This document shows, one piece after another, positions 9,810 to 21,403 of a stretch of 64,000 bases of DNA. The stretch is taken from the NCBI GenBank assembly GCA_964057195.1, contig OZ059826.1, positions 24,428,001 to 24,492,000 on the forward strand. The letters are read 5' to 3'. This DNA is from Orthosia cruda. Its lineage: Eukaryota > Arthropoda > Insecta > Lepidoptera > Noctuidae. The stretch's first letter is position 1; each line of letters begins with the position of its first letter. Made by a program: the position numbers and the translations under genes. The notes beneath the pieces are model-generated. The model had not been told where the DNA came from. It made no database searches and saw only the letters and a program-made list of their open reading frames with translations.

Positions 9810-10981
9810 ATGTATGACGAATTGTTACAGATATACAATGACCTTGGTAAGATAAGAATATATTTAATAAAATAGGACCAAGTAGACGAAAGGGTGAAAT
9901 TGTTTTGAAAAAACTAAAAGAGGCCGATAAATTGCTGAGTAATTTCAATGAGAGCTTAGACCATTTAAGGCTACTTAAAACCGGATTAAAAGACGAGGAA
10001 TTATGTAAATTTAATAAATTAAACAAAGATTTTGTTAACCTGTATGACAATATTTTAGATTTGTGTAATAATTCATCGACTGAAGAGTCAATTATTGAAC
10101 AAAATATGGCGAAATTCGATTTAAAAATCGCCTTGAGCTTATTACCAGTTCTAAATGACGACGGCACAAATACGAAACAGCTCATTGATGGCGTAGAATA
10201 CTATGAAACGGAACTTGACGTAGACGGACAAATTAAATTGATAAATTTTGTTTTAAAAAGTCGACTTTCGCAGTCTGCTAAACTTAAACTTAATGCAAAG
10301 TATGACAGTGTTAATGAGTTAGTAAAGGCTATGAAAACATGTCTGTTACCAAAAAAATCAGCAACAGCTCTACAACACAAATTGTACAATTTGAAACAAA
10401 ATGATCTTACTATAGATGACTACGGTAAGAAAATAACTGATTTGTTTGTTGACTTGACGATTTCCCAATCTGAAGGCAATGAGTCTAGCTTCGATATATT
10501 GAAGCCTATTAACGAAAAATCAGCCATTAAAAGTTTTGCCGACGGATTAAGAAATCGTCGACTAAGCACAATAATAGCAGCACGACAGTTTACATCTTTA
10601 AGTGATGCCATACAAGCAGCCATCGATGAGGAAGTTTCAACACCGTCCACGTCAGGTGACATTTTATTTATGCGTCGTAATAACAATTACTACCAATATA
10701 GGAATTCCAGAGGCCAGGGGATGTCACGAGGACGAGGACAATCAACGCCACCGGCGGAACGGAGGGATGATCGAATATCGCAAACAGGTCGCGGTGGATG
10801 GAGATCTCGTGGCCGCGGCACATTTAACCGTGGAGCTAAAGGTAGGATTTTTTTTAACCAAGCTACTATTCACCAGGAACAGCAACAAAATACGCATATT
10901 TTGACAGATTCAAATCCGCGAGAAAATCAATCTGAAAATAACAATGATAATAATAATTCAGAAGAGTTTTTTCGTGAATAA
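9810..10981 (+). pseudogene. gag: Gypsy gag, full length but frameshifted
   Basis: Starts at ATG 9810. The loss of one A near 9870 relative to copy 1 shifts the frame after about 20 codons, and the frame is open again from 9905 to 10981. The body has a capsid-like helical region and no CCHC zinc knuckle. The C-terminal third is rich in Arg and Gly (RGQGMSRGRGQ, RGGWRSRGRGTFNRG), a likely RNA-binding tail in place of a knuckle, followed by an Asn/Glu-rich end. The 3' end overlaps the protease frame by 38 bases in a different phase, so a frameshift would link gag to pol. Confidence 0.85.
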
Positions 10982-11678
10982 AAGCGTTATGATGTCATGT
11001 AGTAGCATATATCATATTTCATTACACTCTAAACATAACAATCTTACATATACGTGGCTAATCGACACCGGTGCATCCATATCGGCCATAAAATATAAAC
11101 ACATTGCTGAGTTGAATGAACCCATCCAAAAAGGAAAACTTGTTGTAAATGGTATTGGTGGAAAAATTGAAGCGATCGGTTTTGTTTATCTTGAATTAAG
11201 AGCAGGTGAACAAATTCTAAGCCATAAATTCTACGTATTTGAATCCTTACCCTGTAAGGCAAGTGGCATTTTAGGCCAAGACTTTTTGAGCAAATATCAT
11301 TCGATTATTAACTTCAAAAATTACTCCTTAGTTATGTATAATAACAATAAAGAAATTTGTGTGCCTATTACCAAACATAACGAGACGCTAACTATACCCG
11401 CTAGGTCCGAAAGCACACATTACATTACGACCGATATAACAGAAGATTGTGTAGTTTGCGCAGAGCAGATAGGAAACGGAATATTTTTAGCAAGTACAAT
11501 AGCAAGCCCCGCGGACGGAAAGCTACCAATAAGAATTTTGAACACAACAGAAAACGATTTTTATGTACATAGCATTAATCCTAAAATACATAAAGCAAGA
11601 GATTATAATATCTGTATATTTGACAAGCCAAAGAAACATGCAGAACGAGTCAAAAAACTGCTTCTCTCCTGGCTATAG
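10944..11678 (+). pseudogene. pol: Gypsy protease and N-terminal pol, truncated
   Basis: A retropepsin-type aspartic protease. The catalytic motif LIDTGASIS lies near residue 37, a flap-like VNGIGGK follows, and GILGQDFLSKY supplies the second conserved block. After the protease comes the linker that normally leads into reverse transcriptase (HAERVKKLL), but the frame then meets a deletion junction near 11658 and ends. The reverse transcriptase is absent, so the pol protein made here would be cut short. Confidence 0.85.
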
Positions 11679-13417
11679 TATGGGCCGTAAAACATTATAG
11701 ACCCTATTTGTATGGTCGTCCATTCAAAATAGTAACTGACCACAAACCACTGGTATATTTATTTAGTTTAAAGGAGCCATCAAGTAGACTGCTCAAATTT
11801 AGATTATGTTTAGAAGAATATGACTATTTAATAGAATATGTCAAAGGTCAACAAAATGCAGCCGCCGATGCTTTATCTCGAATTCCAATATCATCGAAAG
11901 ATTTAAAGAACATGCACGAAAGTTTATTTGTAATGACACGAGCACAGATAAAACGATTAGAACAAACTTCTCATATTCCGGAAGATACCGCAGACAACTG
12001 TGTCCCGGATCAAGAAGATCAAGCAAGGATTGTGGGAACAATTAACAAGCCTAGTAATGCAGTAGAGCTGCAATTCATTGATAAAACAAGTCTAAACAGG
12101 CTACAAAAAACGAATAGAATATATAAGGGAAATAATATATTTTCATATGATCAAGCAAAAATGATGTTGTATATAAATCCATCTGCTCGATCACAACTGA
12201 CGCCAGCCGCATTTGTGAGAGCGATGTGCGATTTCTGTAAAGTTAATGATATACATGAAATATGTTTCGTGAAAAATAAATCCCATAACTTATTCTTAGG
12301 AAAAATAACTAATGAGGTTAAAAGATATACTAAATGGGAAGGACCGCGATTGTGTATTTTAAATAATATAGAAAAAGTAGATAATTTAGAAGATCGGAGA
12401 GTCATTTTAAATGACTTTCACTTATTACCCACAAGTGGCCACGCAGGCACAAAAAGAATGTTTAACAACATTAAAAAATATTATTTCTGGCCGGGTCTCG
12501 AAAAGGATATAAATAACTATGTTAAAAAATGCCCTATATGTCAAAAACAAAAGTATACGGTTATGGTAAAAGAACCCATGGTAATAACCACAACGGCACA
12601 ATCATCATTTGAGAAGATATTTTTAGACATAGTAGGGCCTCTTGATAGAGATTACTATAACTACACGTATATTTTAACACTTCAATGTGAACTATCAAAA
12701 TATGTATGCGCTTTTCCACTAGTGAATAGAACAGCAGCTGAAGTCGCTCGTGTGTTCGTCAACAACTTCATCCTCGTGCACGGTGTGCCTCGGGAAATCG
12801 CTACTGACAGAGGAACGGAGTTTATGTCAGAGACATTCAAAGCGGTATGTACAATTCTTAATATTTCCAAACTGAACTCAACAGCCTATCATCACCAGAG
12901 CATTGGTGCACTGGAGAATTCTCACAAAACCCTAGGGGCCTTTTTAAGAATGCACATCAATCAAAGACCAGACTCATGGAGTTCATGGTTACCTTTTTGG
13001 GCCTTTGCATACAACACCACAGTACATTCATCGACAAAATTTACTCCCTTCGAACTTGTGTATGGAAAGAAATGTAACTTACCAAGTAACCTTTTAAGAA
13101 CAGTAGAACCACTATACAATTATGACAGTTATCCCCTTGAGCTTAAATATAGATTACAGATTTCACAAACAGAAGCACGGGAAAACTTGATTAACTCGAA
13201 ATTAGAAAGGAAAAACAGATATGATAAATATGTAAGACCTGTAGAATATAAACCAAATGATAAAATATTGATTAAAAATGAAACTGGTAATAAGCTCTCA
13301 AACCTTTATACTGGTCCCTACACTGTTATTAGAGATTTGTCGCCAAATGTAGAGGTAAACATTAATGGAAAAATTGATGTTATTCATAAAAACAGAACGA
13401 AGTTGTATTACTCATAA
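11658..13417 (+). pseudogene. pol: Gypsy RNase H (partial) and integrase
   Basis: Begins inside RNase H just after the deletion (LLAIVWAVKHYRPYLYGRPF, then TDHKPLVYLF and AADALSR); the first part of RNase H is lost. The integrase is complete. The zinc-binding H-x3-H-like region and CPICQ lie at about residues 237-277 of the open frame from 11708. The DDE core has Asp near 305 (FLDIVGP), Asp near 365 (ATDRGTEF) and Glu near 401 (GALENSH), with the expected 35-residue gap. A C-terminal tail with a tRNA-like SH3 pattern (YTGPYTVI) ends at 13417. No env ORF follows. Confidence 0.9.
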
Positions 13418-13875
13418 AGTCATAATATATTGTATACTTAGCAACAATACCTAGGTTACTGACCTTCGTTGCGATCGTGGCTGTAAAATGATATGCACTC
13501 GTGATGCCCTGAATGAATGGTGCCAACAAAAAGTACTTACATGTTTTATTTGTAAACACAGAACTCAACTGTAATCTTAGGTATAAGTTTGGAAAAAAAA
13601 AAAAAAAAGCAATTCGCTTGTTTGTAAACAGAAGCGATACAACAACTGTAATCTTAGTTATAAGTTGTTTATTAATATACTTATATAAAAAAAAAAAATA
13701 TATAAAAAATAAAAAACCTGCGAGTAACTCAAACGCATAACCATTACTCATAGATAATAAACAGTAATTTTACATTAAATTTGTAACCACATTACGTAGT
13801 TTTATATATAAAAAAAAAAAAAAAAAAAAAAGTATCCATGCAAAGGAATATTTTTTTTTTTATTGCCTTGGGAGG
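13418..13875 (+). other. Gypsy 3' untranslated region, A/T-run rich, no env
   Basis: Contains several homopolymer runs (A-runs near 13595, 13690, 13810; a T-run near 13852). Short frames here carry no recognisable protein. The last bases before LTR 3, GGGAGG, are the likely polypurine tract. Confidence 0.6.
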
Positions 13876-14006
13876 TGTGATGTAGTACGTATGCAACCTC
13901 TATTTCAATGTGTGTAACCAATATATAAGTCATAGTATCAACATAATAAAGGCAGTCTTACACCACATTTTGGGATGTTTTATTATATCTGACACCCGAC
14001 CATACA
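13876..14006 (+). mobile_element. Gypsy LTR, copy 3 (3' LTR, 131 bp)
   Basis: Same boundaries as copies 1 and 2. It is followed by the right target duplication ACGT at 14007-14010, after which BEL pol resumes. Confidence 0.95.
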
Positions 14007-15192
14007 ACGTGTTGGTGGAAAAATTGGAGCAGCTAAGGATGTAGCGATGGACACAAAATCACTTGTGATCCTGGATGGACATGACGACGTGGCTCGACTC
14101 ATTGTCAAGTATTATCACATCCGCGCTGGTCACGGATGCAACGAGTTGGTGGTCAACGAACTGCGTCAAAAATATTGGTTGTTACGTCTACGTCCTACGG
14201 TACGTACAGTTGCGACCCAGTGCTTGTTCTGTCGCATCAGGAAAGCTAACCCAAAACCGCCAAGACTGGGTGACCTGCCTGAAGGTAGACTTACGCATCA
14301 CCAAAGACCGTTTACCGTTACCGGAGTCGACTTATTTGGACCAATAGAGGTCACAGTTGGAAGATCAAGACCAAAATGCTATGGTGTCTTGTTCACGTGT
14401 CTGACAGTACGCGCCGTGCATATTGAGGTCGTGCCGTCTCTCACAGCAGATTCATTAATTATGGCTTTACGCAGAATGGCTGCTCGTAGAGGCTGGCCAA
14501 AGAAGATATATTCTGACAACGGCACAAATATGCGCGGCGCTGAAATTGAGCTAAAGAAAGCTTAAATGACGCCGTAGACAAAAGTACTGTCATGAACGAA
14601 GCTCTGAACAATGGAGTTTCCTGGAGCTTCATTCCGCCAGCTAGCCCGCACATGGGAGGATCTTGGGAGCGGCTCGTGCGCAGTGTTAAAACCGGCCTTA
14701 GGGTGGTCCTGAAGGAGAGAGCTCCGCACGAAGAGACTCTGATTACTCTTCTAGCTGAAGTGGAGAATATGATCAACAGCCGGCCCCTCGGCCATGTTTC
14801 CGTGGAAGGGACGACGAGACATTAACGCCGAATCATTTTCTCATTGGTTCGTCATCTAATTTACCTAACGCAGGAGTGTATACGGACAAAGATCTATGTC
14901 TCCGAAAACAATGGCGTATTTCTCAGCGCCTGGCGGACCATTTCTGGGCCAGATGGGTGAAGGAGGTGCTCCCCAATCTAGTACCGCGCCGAAAATGGAG
15001 AGACGAAGGTGCACAATAATTGAGAATCGGTGATATGGTAGTTATAGTTGACCCTAACTCCCCCCGTAACTGCTGGCCTAAAGGTATCGTACAATCCGTG
15101 TACCCCGGCGCTGACGGACGCGTAAGGGTTGTCGACGTCAGGACTAAAAATGGCATACTTAAATGTCCTGCCGCCAGGTTAGTAATGTTTTA
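14007..15192 (+). pseudogene. pol: BEL/Pao integrase and C-terminal domain
   Basis: Resumes the frame broken at 8065. The zinc-binding part shows YYHIRAGHGCNELV and ATQCLFCRIRKANPK. The catalytic core has VDLFGP and YSDNGTNMRGAE in the first frame (to 14562), then after an indel SPHMGGSWERLV with the catalytic Glu. A third frame segment holds the DUF5641-like end (NHFLIG, RKQWRISQRLADHFWARWVKE, then GDMVVIVDPNSPRNCWPKG) and ends at 15192. At least three frame changes make it a pseudogene. Confidence 0.9.
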
Positions 15193-15240
15193 AATTTTAT
15201 TTGTACTTTAGGTTATCGATTTGAGTGTCGTGTCGACACT

Positions 15241-15251
15241 GAGGGGGAGAA
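15241..15251 (+). promoter_or_regulatory. BEL/Pao polypurine tract
   Basis: GAGGGGGAGAA directly precedes the 3' LTR start TGTTACG; position and composition fit the plus-strand primer. Confidence 0.75.
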
Positions 15252-15378
15252 TGTTACGTACGGAAATGTAATATTATTGTTTTGTCTGTGGTAAGGGTAG
15301 GCATTTTATTCAGCTAACATTTATACGCTAACGCGCTTGTGCTCCTCTCTATCATCTTCCTTTCTATCCCCGGGGTAG
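15252..15378 (+). mobile_element. BEL/Pao 3' LTR fragment
   Basis: Starts TGTTACGTACGG right after the polypurine tract. Recognisable LTR-like sequence runs to about 15378, where a GGGTAG-type minisatellite takes over; the rest of the LTR is missing or beyond recognition. Confidence 0.6.
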
Positions 15379-15565
15379 AATGTTTCCGCCAGCAGGGTAG
15401 GCAGGGTAGCCAGGGTAGGGGCAGGGTAGCCAGGGTAGGGGCAGGGTAGCCAGGGTAGGGGCAGGATAGCCAGGGTAAGCAGGGTAGGGGCAGGGTAAGC
15501 AGGGTAGGGGCAGGTTAGGCAGGGTATGCAGGGTAGGTAGATAGGTAGCCAAGCCCCGAGGGACA
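15379..15565 (-). repeat. GGGTAGCCAGGGTAGGGGCA minisatellite with dispersed-repeat head
   Basis: Tandem runs of CAGGGTAGCCAGGGTAGGGG, ending in a block whose complement reads CTAGCTGTCCCTCGGGGCTTGG. On the minus strand this is the same arrangement as at 59696: a CTAGCTG...CGGGGCTT head followed by CCTACCCTG-type repeats. It is a short copy of the same repeat family. Confidence 0.75.
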
Positions 15566-15714
15566 GCTAGTACAAAATAAAACCAACAGTTATGATGAAA
15601 ACTACAATGTAATACTTATGTCCAAAATCAACTTTTACCACTTAATAGGCACACATCATTTACTATACATTAAAAACAACAGAAAACTAATTTGAGACTT
15701 AGCTTGTTCTTTAT

Positions 15715-18700
15715 TTATTGCCACCTGTAGTGTGCATATGCTCTGTTGGCCTCACACAAACGATGCAAGTCTTGTTTTCTTTTAACAACTTTTCCAGTAT
15801 TGTTGGCAGCATCAAGAAGTTCCCACGCAAACTGTTTTGGGAAGTGGACTGTTCTTTCCTTTTCGTATGTAGCTTCTAACAGCCACTTTATTGCCAGGAA
15901 CAAAGATCTCTTCTCAGTAATGGGGCCTGGCACCTGAAAATAAAATATTATAATTTAATATTCAGTAACATAAAATACAGTTAAGATAGAAAAAAGTGGC
16001 AAACCTAAGAGAAATTGTGTTTTTTATTAATACAAGTTTCTTTTTATTTGATTCATGAAGTAAGATAACCACACTTGATATAGTATGAGATCAACACACA
16101 GATTAACACTTAAACAGGAGGTCAAGTACTTGGGGGTAATTCTTGATAGCAAATTGCTCTGGAACAAGCATCTTGACTACAAACTCAACAAATGCACAAT
16201 CGCATTCTACCAGTGTAAAAAAATGTTGGGAAAAACATGGTGGCTGTCTCCAAGGATTACTCTCTGGCTATACACAGAGCGGTAATCAGGCCAATGTTGG
16301 CTTATGGTCCTCTAGTTTGGTGGACTAGGACAGAACTCTCGACCACCATCACCCGACTCCAACAGTTCCAGCGACAGGCCTGTTCAGCTATCACCGGCTG
16401 CATGAGAACCACCCCAATAGCAGCCATGGAGATAGCCCTACATATAACTCCCCTTTTTTTTTTTTTTTTTTGACCTGTACATACAGCAAGAGGCGGCGCT
16501 AGCTGCTATCAGGATAATGCATCTAGGCATATGGTGCAGAAACCTCACAAGTCCACACGCTAAAATCCTGGACCGAGCGATTGAGTATCAACCTCACATC
16601 GCTGCTCCGTGTGATAGAATACAAAAACAACCTATGTTCAACAAAAATTATAACATACAAACAATAGAGGAAGAAAGGGATCAGTCAGGTGCCAATGAAG
16701 TACGAATCTACACAGATGGCTCAAAAACTAATAACGGTTCAGGTGCTAGTGTACACTCCCTTGACCTCAACATTAACTTTCACATACCGTTAGGCACACA
16801 TAGTTCGATTTTTCAATGTGAATGTGTCGCCTTAACACAAGCCGCAAAAACCGTAAAGCGTTAAGGTATCCAGAACTACGGAATCAGATTCCTATCTGAT
16901 AGTCTGGCTGTGCTCAAAGCTTTAGAAAACAAACTAACTAACAACAAACTAATCTTTGAGTACATACCGTTAGGCACACATAGTTCGATTTTTCAATGTG
17001 AATGAGTCGCCTTAACACAAGCCGCAAAAAACGTAAAGCGTTTAGGTGTCCAGAACTACGGAATCAGATTCCTATCTGATAGTCTGGCTGTGCTCAAAGT
17101 TTTAGAAAACAAACTAATCTTTGAGTGCCACCTCGCCCTGGAGAGTATATAAAAATCCAATCGAATCACCCTACAGTGGATCAAGGGGCACAGTGGATCC
17201 CTAGGCAATGATGCCGCAGATGAACTTGCGAAAAGGGGCGCCGAGATGTTAGTGCTAGGTCTGTACCCACTTATCCCCTTGCCTTTCTCGCAATTTCGTG
17301 CGTGGATTCGTCAAAGATCGACAGAACTACGAGTACACAATAACAGATGGTCACGGGCTAGTCAAAAATGACTTTGCCGTATGTACACCCGCGTCTCACC
17401 AAAAACTCCTCAGCCTGAGTAGAAATAACCTCAAAATAATTATAGGGACAATAACGGGCCACACCCTTCTTAACAAACATTTATTCAACATAGGTGCCAC
17501 AGACAGCCCACTTTGCAGGGGCTGTTTTAACGCCGAAGAATCAGCCGCCCACGTAATCCAGGAATGCGAGGCCGTGGCTTCTCAACGCGAAGAAATCCTC
17601 GGAACAGTGAGGTCGCTCCGTGAAGCCTGTGAAGCTCCCAGGAAGCTTCTGTGCTTTTGGGCAGAGTTGGGCTGGCTATGTTAGGCAGTACCCCCACGCA
17701 CAACGGACCAAATGGGAGTCTAAGTGCGGAAAAGGGAGTCCCTACTACTACTACTACTAGTAGTAGTATGAGATCCCATTGTAAAAATCTGCAGGTAATG
17801 ATAAGACTTGATTTTAATGAATGACTCTTAATAGTAGAATAGATTAGAGTAGTCATGCCTGGCCGCATCTAGCCGCAATTAGAATTTCGTATTTTTTTTT
17901 AAACTTTGCGCTTCACTAGGAATTTCTACTGTAACATATGTGAGTATGGAATCTCAGTTAGTTAGCCGTCATTTATGGGTTTTCAGGTTTAGCAGGTAAA
18001 CTGTCATCCCACAAATTTTAAACAACATTTTCTATAAAATGTTGTTTGATTGCTTGAAAACTTAATGGGATTAACTATCAAACATAAATTTCAATTTATT
18101 TAATTAATGTATGTGATTTATTTCCAGGCAAGCCAGCAGCAATCTATTCTACTATCGAATATTATTCATGAAAATTGAGTTTAATCAAAAACAAAAATAC
18201 CTGCAGATTTTTGCAGTTGGATCTTAGGCTATTAGTGAGAGATTAAGATAATTTTTAACCCCCGACGGAAAAAGAGGGGTGTTATAAGTTTGAGGTGTGT
18301 TTCTGTGTATCTGTGTGTCTGTCTGTGGCATCATATCGCCTCAACGGATGAACCGATTTTAATTTAGTTTTTTTGTTTGAAAGGTGATTGTATCGAGAGT
18401 GTTCTTAGCTATAATTGAATAAAATCGGTTCAGCTGTTCAAAAGTTATGCGCGTTTTACTGTTTAGATCGTGATGTTTTCGCAAGATACTCGTAAATGTG
18501 TCAGGGGTTTTTTAAATTTTGAAATTTTACTTGTTTCTATTATAAAAGTTTCCAGTAGTTTATTCTTTACTAGTTCTTTTCCTGTTGAAAATTACCCAAA
18601 TTTGGTCATATGTAGTATCATCGACAGCTCATATGCTGGATGTGCATGACTTGAAATTGGCAAACCACAGCTGATGCCGTTTGCTATGATATGCCAATTT

Positions 18701-20057
18701 CAAAACTTTACAAACTGGCAAAATCTACCTGATATGTGATGCCTCCTCTTTTGATAGGTTGGAGTTGGAGAAGTGGCTTTGCATTCTCAACAGCTGCATA
18801 CAGGATTTTCTTTGGATCTAGCTCTATTTTAGCCTTTGCCTCAGGTGTTGATGCTAAGTGGTAGCGTTCAATCTGTGACCTCTTAATATTTTCAAATGAT
18901 TTCTCAACAAGACTGCGAGCCAACTGTTTTTTTCCCATTTCCATGACATGGTTGATAAGTTTGCTGTAACAGAAACATGATATCTATTAGCTGCAAAGTG
19001 TTGATCACTTCTTCTTAGCATGTCCATGACAGATTATTTTAGTGCCCTCTGCTGATGCAGTCATAAGGTGCTCACATGGACAGACAATAGGACATGTGGC
19101 ACACAATGAAATTGATCACATAAATATATTAATTTGTAAATTAAAGTCCCCATCACGAGCGGCTATAAATTTTGTAAATAAAGAATTCTATATCAACAAT
19201 TCAATCAACAAGAAATAATCCCAAATTCAATCACATCAAAGTACAGTGGGTGGCACAGTAGAATCCGATTAGACTTGAAGCTAACCCCAATATAGTTGGG
19301 CAAAAGGCTAGGCAGATTGATTGATAGTTCAAAATAACACTTGCTATTAACTTTTTTACTGATTTTTATATCAGGGTTCAACCTCAACCCTGTTATAAAC
19401 AGTAAGTACAAAAAGAAGTTTTATTAAGAATAAATGATTGCCCAAAACATAACTTGTTTAAATAAAACTATTGTAAATACTTACTTTACCAATGGATCAT
19501 GGTATACAGAGCTGGTTTCATAAACAGCTGGTGGCCTCACAGGCAAGGCAGCAATCTTACTCAACTCCGAACTTTCTATAAGTTTAGCTTGATCTTCTTT
19601 TCTAAATACTGGATTTTGAAAATAGTCTGGGAAGGTGGTAGGCCTTGAATATTCTCTGGATTGCAGTACTCCTGAAATCCTACATATCAAACATGGAGGT
19701 GAGTGAGTTGGCCATTAGTATTTACTAAATGAAAAGATGCAAATAATTTTATCGCAAGACTATATTATGGTAGTAATGATAACCTGCTGCACAAACACTA
19801 GTATTGATTGGGTACTTCTAAAGCTTACATACGTAATTAGAACAACGAATTAATGCAGGCGTCTGTACATTAGCATTGATCGCACTGTCATAGACGAGCT
19901 GCATGAGTTACTTTTTAAGTTGGGGACGAGAAAAACCTATTATTGCTCAAGTGGATAACGAATTATCTTGTGTTATATAAAGTACATACCTAGGAAGCAA
20001 ATACGAAGATGGGTGCCATGGCATACATTTATTCAAAAGCCTGATATTATTAGCCAT
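15715..20057 (-). CDS. mRpS7: Mitochondrial ribosomal protein S7 (uS7m), four exons
   Basis: Component of the small subunit of the mitochondrial ribosome; uS7 binds the 3' domain of 12S rRNA. Exons on the minus strand: 20057-19990, 19679-19485, 18963-18729 and 15933-15715, giving a protein of about 238 residues, close to the usual length. The three introns have GT donors and AG acceptors, and phases match. Diagnostic stretches are HVMEMGKKQLARSLVEKSF, RGGITYQVPGPITEKRS, FLAIKWLLEA and GKVVKRKQDLHRLCEANRAY. The N-terminus (MANNIRLLNKCMPWHPS) is the presumed mitochondrial import region. The stop codon overlaps an AATAAA signal (CAATAAATAAAG), so the 3' UTR is probably very short. The 2.8 kb third intron holds a retrotransposon insertion. 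Confidence 0.93.
16093..17763 (+). mobile_element. 5'-truncated I-type non-LTR retrotransposon in mRpS7 intron 3
   Basis: Bounded by a 12-bp target duplication TAGTATGAGATC (16081-16092 and 17764-17775), with a (CTA)n-like 3' tail. It carries the ORF2 end of the family found complete at 40168-46331: thumb (EVKYLGVILDSKLLW), RNase H (VRIYTDGSKTNNGSGASV; IKGHSGSLGNDAADELAKRG readable near 17180) and the C-terminal Cys/His motif (CRGCFNAEESAAHVIQEC). Orientation is opposite to the host gene. Frameshifts, a T-run at 16447-16469 and an internal duplication show it is dead. Confidence 0.9.
16782..17130 (+). repeat. 180-bp tandem duplication within RNase H region
   Basis: The block starting ACATACCGTTAGGCACAC at 16782 is repeated from 16962. 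The second copy lacks a short AACTAACAAC stretch and has a few substitutions. It breaks the RNase H domain of the truncated element. Confidence 0.85.
18258..18510 (+). repeat. Dispersed lepidopteran repeat (CCCCCGACGGAAAAAGAGGGG head)
   Basis: Begins ACCCCCGACGGAAAAAGAGG and includes the GTGTCTGTCTGTGGCATCATA and AAAATCGGTTCAGCTGTT blocks that recur widely in moth and butterfly genomes. It lies in mRpS7 intron 3 and is non-coding. Confidence 0.6.
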
Positions 20058-20059
20058 GG

Positions 20060-21180
20060 TATTGCTTTATTTGGTCTCAAATACAAATAATCCAGTCGTT
20101 TCCGGAATCATCAACATAACATAACCCCACTTTTTGCTTGGTTTCACATCTGACCAATCTGACAGAACTGATAGGATAGATGTCAAATGACTGAACGTCA
20201 ACTATGTTGATATAATTGTTTATGCTAATAGAAAAAAACAAAGCCAGATTAACGTTTTACTTTGTTAGGATCATGCACGGGCTTTTGAGACTCTAGAAAC
20301 CACAGCTGAAACTATTTAATAGACCGGCCTTTTCACGATGGTAGGGTATGAACGGTACTCACTGCGAACTACTGCGAAGTGCGAGCATTCGCTACGATCT
20401 TTAGTAACGCGACCCAGTTCGTTCCTTCACTCGAAAACGGTTATTGCTCAAGATGCTCATTTTCAAATAAAAGGCTAATACAGCTTCGCTTTTATGCCAT
20501 AGTTATTTCCAGTAAATAATAATGGAAATAAATGAGGAAACAATATTAATTTATAATACTCTTAATAATAATGGTTCCTTTTGATGAGGGAGAAGAAGTA
20601 CATAAGCTGTCCAGTAGGGCAGGTGATGTACAAAGGCGAGCTTAACTCATAATTGGGTTCTCTTACCGCAAACCTCATTAGTTGGTTAACTCAAATGAAA
20701 ACATTTTTTTTAAGACCTTTAAATAACTTCCATTACCAAAGCTGCCGAGTACTTTTCTCCATAGCAGAAAATACAAAGCTACCAAAACACCATGCTACTT
20801 GCAATCTAAAGTAATAGTATTCTTTGCTTAAATTATGTACCTGTGTATATTTTAAAATTGCGAGTGCGCCAGTTCGGTGGCTGTGTCCTATTTGCTCGAG
20901 TGTTCCAAATCTTGTTTCATCTTTCACCCTTGATGATCTGAGCACCGCCACCGACTCCGCAATAAACGGTGCCACATAATAGGACAAAACACTATACCGA
21001 TCGATAAACGGTCGAAACAAAAAAGAAGTACTTAAACAGGTTTGACTAGCCTATGAACACAATATTACGGTAATGGTAATATGGTATTATTATTAAGGTC
21101 AAAATCAGACCTCACCTGTGATTAGCTTAGTAAAAATTAGAAGATAACTAAATAGATTTCCTCTGGGCTATTTATTATCA
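20060..21180. other. Region upstream of mRpS7; no clear gene
   Basis: The mRpS7 promoter should lie in the first few hundred bases. A 95-codon minus-strand frame at 20733-21020 has no recognised family and may belong to an old repeat. No other structure seen. Confidence 0.4.
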
Positions 21181-21300
21181 ACTAGCTGTGCCCGCGGCTT
21201 CGCTCCCGTCAACTGCCTACCCTACCCTACTTACATAACCTACCTACTTACTAGGTAAGTAGGGTACCCTACTCACCTACCAATTATTTTTCTGGGGTCA
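21180..21300 (+). repeat. Dispersed repeat head (CTAGCTGTGCCCGCGGCTTCGC)
   Basis: CTAGCTGTGCCCGCGGCTTC, then GCTCCCGTCAACTGCC and a CCTACC-type microsatellite. Same head as at 35172, 38690 (minus) and 59696. Confidence 0.65.
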
Positions 21301-21403
21301 TTCTTCCAATCGTCATTCAAAAAATCGATTCACGCCATCTATCGATTATGGAATTCCAACTGTCTGTAATGGTTTATGGAATTGCGTGAATTGTGATATT
21401 TTA

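Larger units (their letters stand above)
8066..14006 (+). mobile_element. Ty3/gypsy element with three LTRs, inserted in BEL pol
   Basis: The whole unit is bounded by TG...CA LTR ends and a 4-bp ACGT target duplication. The order is LTR, 872-bp 5' fragment, LTR, body, LTR. The element has gag, protease, part of RNase H and integrase but no reverse transcriptase and no env. The 1003-bp spacing of LTR 1 and LTR 2 and their near identity mean the duplication is young. It cannot move without a helper. Confidence 0.9.

Noticed and set aside
13418..13875. Search for an env gene after gypsy integrase
   Set aside because: Only short frames over A/T runs; no signal peptide, fusion or transmembrane pattern in sense.
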